A stretch of 64,000 nucleotides of DNA, taken from NCBI GenBank assembly GCA_911728435.2, contig OU452203.1, positions 13,785,651-13,849,650 on the forward strand. The letters run 5' to 3'. The translations under genes and the position numbers were made by a program. A model generated the notes under the pieces. The model searched no databases. It had not been told where the DNA came from and saw only the letters and a list, made by a program, of their open reading frames with translations. Of the stretch, positions 59,581 to 64,000 are shown piece by piece. This stretch comes from Apoderus coryli. Its lineage: Eukaryota; Arthropoda; Insecta; Coleoptera; Attelabidae. The stretch's first letter is position 1. Every line of letters begins with the position of its first letter.

Positions 59581-60165
59581 GGGAGTTAAGGCAAAGCCTG
59601 TGACGTATACGTAAACGTATCTTTTGACATCTACGCATGCGCTCTTTAAATTTATGATACGTTTAACGATACGAAGGCCGTAAACATATGTACCTCTACG
59701 CGTATCGTATACTTAAACGTATTGTTGAACCGATTGTTGTCGGAATTACATGAACTTGTACGAATATCTAGAATAGAACATTAAAAACTCAATCTAAATT
59801 GAAAATTAAGCTAAGCTATTTTGAAATAAATACTTTATTATTATTATTAGTAGTAGTAGTTTATTTTGTAACAATTATAAACATTTTTCTGTTATTGTTT
59901 ATAGGTATACATAATAAAACATATAGGTATTTGGTTAATAATTAAAAAAACAATAATATTAACAACATAGTAAATGGAAGTAGAAAAATCTAAAATAGTC
60001 TTTTTCTCAAGTAAAGTGTTATATCTACCTTGCGCATATACGATACGTATTGGATGGCACCTTAACTCTATTTTGAATGACTGCTTATCTAGTGTAAACA
60101 TAACCAAAATCTCACGTTTACGTATGGAGATACGTATACGTCCTTGGTTTTGCCTTAAGTCCCTA
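59581..60165. mobile_element. MITE with ACGTATACG subterminal repeats
   Basis: Ends GGGAGTTAAGGCAAAGCC and the complement of GGGACTTAAGGCAAAACC are inverted. Inside each end lie several copies or variants of ACGTATACG, ACGTAAACGTATC and GATACGT. A TTATTATTAGTAGTAG microsatellite sits in the middle (about 59836-59860). No coding capacity. Confidence 0.7.
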
Positions 60166-60439
60166 AAGATTTAATAAATCTTTAGTTAGCAAGGTAGTTG
60201 ACAGTAGTGTCTGTCAAGTCATTATAGAGACATACTAACCAATCAACATCGACCACTTGAATATTACATTTATCATATTGTGAAAAGAAATGAACTAACA
60301 GCCTCAGTAATAAACACCTTCGAAATGCCTCTTCAGCGGAGAACATCGCTGTTGTAACGCACTGTAAAGTTAAGGTTCGGATGAATACGTAGTTTTGCAT
60401 ATTGATTTTTACCTTCAAAAAATTCAGGTTATTTAAAAC

Positions 60440-61010
60440 CTCAAACCAGCTGATCATCGTGTACCTCGAATTTTCATAGCCAAGTTTCTAGAACAGTTGG
60501 TAATTAATCCAAATCTTTAGTTCAAAAATCATCGTTCAACAAATAAAATTGCAGGATTTGGACTGATCAGAATCCTGAAATAATTCATGAATTGCCTGTC
60601 CACTGCTTGTGGTTTCTAGGTTCATGGAGGAATTGGCCCCTATTTATTCGAAGACCAACATAGAAATCACGTTAAGAGCATATTTGTGTTATGAATTGAA
60701 TATTGTTTTCTTTTACCAAGACGATGCCACATGTCACACAGCCCACAAAACCCTCGATTGTTGCAAGGAAATTTTCCTGTGAGTGTTATTTGGAAATGCA
60801 AATATAAACTGGCCGCCAAAAACCTTACGACCTATATAACCCTTGGACTTTTTTCTCTGGGGCTATCTTAAGCATCAGGTCTATGAGAATAAGCCACGAA
60901 CTCTTTTTGATCTTAAGGAGAACATGTATGTGATATGTTTGAAAAGTAATCAGAAATTGGGCCACATGAATTCATTTATGTCAACTAAGCAGGGGAGGTT
61001 ATTTAAATGA
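60440..61010 (+). mobile_element. Decayed IS630/mariner-type DDE transposase
   Basis: Frames read DLDQ then EIIHELPVHCLWF, RFMEELAPIYS, NIVFFYQDDATCHTAHKTL (60700-60760) and LDFFLWGYLKHQVYENKPRTLF (60850-60910). QDD-ATCHTA and DFFLWGYLK are the second and third catalytic regions. Broken by stops. Confidence 0.8.
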
Positions 61011-62555
61011 TATTATTTTGATTGATCTTTAAAATAAAATAAAATAAAAATTAATATAATATTACTTTTAGTCATTCTTGTGTTCAATGTTAAAGTTTTG
61101 AAATTGGCAAAGCCCTTATTTGAGTCTTGGTTATTTGTTAACCTCTTTAATCAATTTTTATTTTATTTGTTCAGAATTTCAATGGCTTTAAAAATTATGA
61201 AAAAAATATTATTAAAATACTTAAAAACGATAAGCAAATATTTTTCATAATTTAAATTTAGCAAAAAAATAAATAAGAGATGGGCCTCGACATAATTCGT
61301 CTTCTTACTGACATCGACATGAAAAAACTCCAACAAATTTAACAAGTTTTCCAAATTAACCCAGATATACGCAGTTGTTTGAATCACTCTCGCAAAATGA
61401 CAAAAAATTTGTAATTTTTTTCCTAAAGGGCATTTTTTTGCAGTTTATGATTTGGGTGACACTGTATTAGGCTAATATTACAATTAGGATAATTTGTTGT
61501 TTTGGAACTGTTTTTCCAAAAGAAAGAAGTTGGCATTTTATAGTATCAGACATCGTTTAACTTTCAATCGCTTTAAATTATTATATATTTATACAATATA
61601 TACCTAAAGCCGCAGTTATGTCAGTATTTGCATTATGCATTAGCATGGATTTGCAGTTTTGTACTTCGGTATCTATAATAACAGATACAAGACAAGAGCA
61701 GATGTAGGTACTTATAAATTAAAAGCCGAAAATGCAATTCTCTGCTTTCCATAATATATAGTACCTACCAATGCAAATACTCAATGAAAACAATTTCTTG
61801 GCAACATTAAGTCTAAGCATTAACAAAAGACATTAGTGTAAAGCTTGTGTTGGCATTTCGTGCAGAATTACAGCATGCTTTCTCTATATCTTCATGTTGT
61901 GGTATGTGTTGTCTCTATTCTCTATATGTGTATGTTTGTAAGACCAAGATTTAAGGATATGGGAAAATTATCTCTAACCTACTATACGCTGTGAAAGGGA
62001 ATAAACGTTGAAACGGTCGATGGCTTTAGCGAATTCAAACTATCCCTTTGTCGTTGTTCCTAGAGATTGAGTACGTGCTCAATCAATGAAATTAGTCGAT
62101 AATCTGATTCAATCTGTTGTTGATGAAACATATTTAAAGAAAAATTGACGACATAATTACATGTCAGACGAGTGTACGAAAATTGTTTCCAAACTAGAAG
62201 AACTCTGCGAATATTTTTTAACTGACACTTTGAATGGTATTGAAAATTAATCCAAATTTTGGAACCAGTAACAACGTGGTTTGTCACTTATGATCCTGAG
62301 CAGGCGCTCCAATTACCCGTATTTACTGAGAATCAAAAAAGTTCCATTATTGCCTTGAGGTTTTTGCTCAACTCGCACGCTACGCATGAGCTTGTAACAT
62401 TCGAAAGTGTCAAATCAGTCAAAAAAAATATTTTGATAGCGGCACTCTTTTCCTGTCCTTTCGGTATAGGACGTTTTTATTTTTATTGTAAACTTAATTC
62501 AAATTATTCCCGAAATCTACACCTTTTCCAACAGTATTTCAAAAAGCGTCACATA
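61011..62555. other. AT-rich intergenic DNA
   Basis: No gene recognised. An open frame at 62259-62576 (plus) leads into the repeat array that follows and has no recognisable domain. Confidence 0.4.
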
Positions 62556-63880
62556 TATTTCAAAATAGTCATTTGATCTTTAAATAGTAGCATTTGAATT
62601 TTCAAATTGTTACTTTTTTCAAAAAGAGTATTTTGTAATTCAAATTAGTTATTTGAATTTTCAAAATAATCAAAAGCATTTCCAAATAATCAAATGATCA
62701 ATTCTAATATACAAGTTTAAGGGTGCCGAATATCCATTTAATTGGAGCCATTTCCGCAATTGCTGCGCCAATGAGTGGATTTTACATCTTTTACAGCAAT
62801 GGAGAGACTCAATTAGCAGACTTATTGATACTGTGCGATAAGCTCCGTGCCATTCAAGGTTAGAAGAAGCCCTAATTGATATAAAAGTAAACTCACTTAA
62901 GATTAGGACCGTATTCTCCAATGTTAAACCCAATCGAGACTATTTGGTCGACCATAAAAAGTTTTGTAAAAAACTCCAAAGGGTATTTCAAATTTAACTC
63001 CTCCTGGAACTGATAGATGAAGGAAACAATACCATTGTTGGAGGCGGTGATTGTGCCGTACAACACTCTTCAACTTTTCACGGATCAGCATTAGCGTTAG
63101 AAGATATGCATGTGGAACAGACAAATTTTTGAAATTAAAATAATACATTTTTGAATACAAATGACACTGTAACGTTTTTCTGAGTTCGTTGTGTGAAATA
63201 ATAATGCACTTTAATTAAAACTAATTTATTTACACTTAGAATAAACAAACTAATAACTTAAACGAACTAATATGACATATTTATTTTCACTATTTATTTA
63301 TACTATTTATTTTACTATAATTTATATATCATATCACTGGACTATTCACTTCATTACTGATTCCCTGTCCCTCTTCTACGTTGGCTATTTATATGTTTTT
63401 CTCCTTTATCGAACGCTTCCAGTAAATAGTCGTTTGTACTACACCATTTTGGCGCGCGTACGTCCATTCCAGATCTATACTGTAAGCGAGGACATTCTAC
63501 CAAATTAACACAGCGCTGCCCCGGACGAGGTATAGCCGATTAAATCTGTACAGAGTCGCCTCTGTTTAGTTTGAGTCGCGAGCTTTCGAGAACGATTAAA
63601 ACTGATTACAATAGTATAGCCAACGCAGTGTTGGCGGATGTATTTATTTGTCTCTAAGCCTAAGGGACATTTTAATATTCGTCACAATACTTTTGAAATA
63701 CAGTGGACGGATTTCTAATATCAGTTGATAATTTTGAAATACAAATAATTATGTTTTCTTATATTGAAATCACTAGTTCCAAATACATATGACACATTTT
63801 GAAATTGAATTAACTCTTGTGGAATACAATTAACACTTTTTGAAATCAACTTGATGTTTTTTGAAAAAAACTGATATTTT
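62556..63880 (+). mobile_element. DDE transposon remnant flanked by TTTGAAA-rich subterminal arrays
   Basis: A decayed transposase (62700-63125) reads CCANEWILHLLQQW, EEALIDIKVNSLK, then SPMLNPIETIWSTIKSFVK in another frame (62905-62965). The last is the DDE motif three region (YSPMLNPIE-x-IWS). On both sides (62556-62700 and 63120-63880) lie loose repeats of ATTTTGAAATNNAA-type units, about 20-30 bases apart. The right array is split by a probable solo LTR. Confidence 0.6.
63167..63669 (-). mobile_element. Probable solo LTR
   Basis: On the minus strand it begins TGTCCCTTAGGC and ends ACGTTACA (TG...CA). It has a TATA-like box (ACATATAAATAGCC) about 250 bases in and an AATAAA-rich 3' part, as in Ty3-type LTRs. 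It interrupts the right repeat array of the surrounding transposon. No clear target-site duplication is seen and there is no internal coding region. Confidence 0.4.
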
Positions 63881-64000
63881 TGGCCACAGCATCATTGAAA
63901 ATGGTTTCCTAAGAGGCCATACTTAAGGCTAATTCACGCCATTCACCGATTATAACCGCGGTTGTGATGAGATTTGTCCTTGGTTTTGGCCCTGCATCGC

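Overview
The window is nuclear DNA of an insect. The genes are interrupted by short GT-AG introns, the intergenic DNA is AT-rich, and gene fragments of mariner, Tc1, piggyBac, hAT, Crypton, Penelope and jockey/CR1-type elements fill introns and gaps. The gene set and repeat style suit a beetle (Coleoptera), but that is inference; nothing here fixes the species.

Eight conserved protein-coding genes can be assembled exon by exon with consistent phases. In order: the 3' part of a TMEM145/GPR180-type seven-membrane-segment gene (+, 360-1948, 5' exons off the window); a tiny two-exon twin-CX9C mitochondrial gene COA4 (-, 3393-3671); RCC1, the Ran exchange factor (+, 4436-6378); a glycerol kinase paralogue with altered active-site motifs (+, 8826-17858); a short-chain dehydrogenase/reductase (-, 18911-23691); TRAPPC9/brunelleschi, 18 exons (-, 29389-38869); GAR1 (+, 39958-41657); LARP7 (-, 41834-43456); and DDX52/Rok1 helicase (-, 44847-48769). 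That makes nine loci counting the partial first one. GAR1, LARP7 and DDX52 all act in nuclear or nucleolar RNA metabolism and sit side by side; GAR1 and LARP7 converge with only 176 bases between their stop codons.

From 49 kb to the right end I find no conserved gene. This part is a transposon graveyard: Tc1, a 330-base tandem duplication, piggyBac, a retrotransposon endonuclease, a 1.7-kb foldback structure, a non-LTR 3' end, a MITE with ACGTATACG subterminal repeats, two IS630/mariner-type DDE fragments and a probable solo LTR. One possible first exon with a hydrophobic leader (54217-54277) may belong to a gene off the right edge.

The most interesting signal is a set of hammerhead-ribozyme motifs. 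One at 55340-55441 (+) has the complete catalytic core and a long, perfectly paired stem I. Another at 33702-33740 (-, in a TRAPPC9 intron) has a nearly complete core. Two decayed relatives lie at 30866-30910 and 26771-26815. A Penelope-like GIY-YIG endonuclease fragment at 28563-28850 suggests that these ribozymes came with Penelope-like elements. Other points are the probable pseudoenzyme status of the glycerol kinase, a likely GC-AG intron in TRAPPC9, and a broken Crypton-type tyrosine recombinase inside the dehydrogenase gene.
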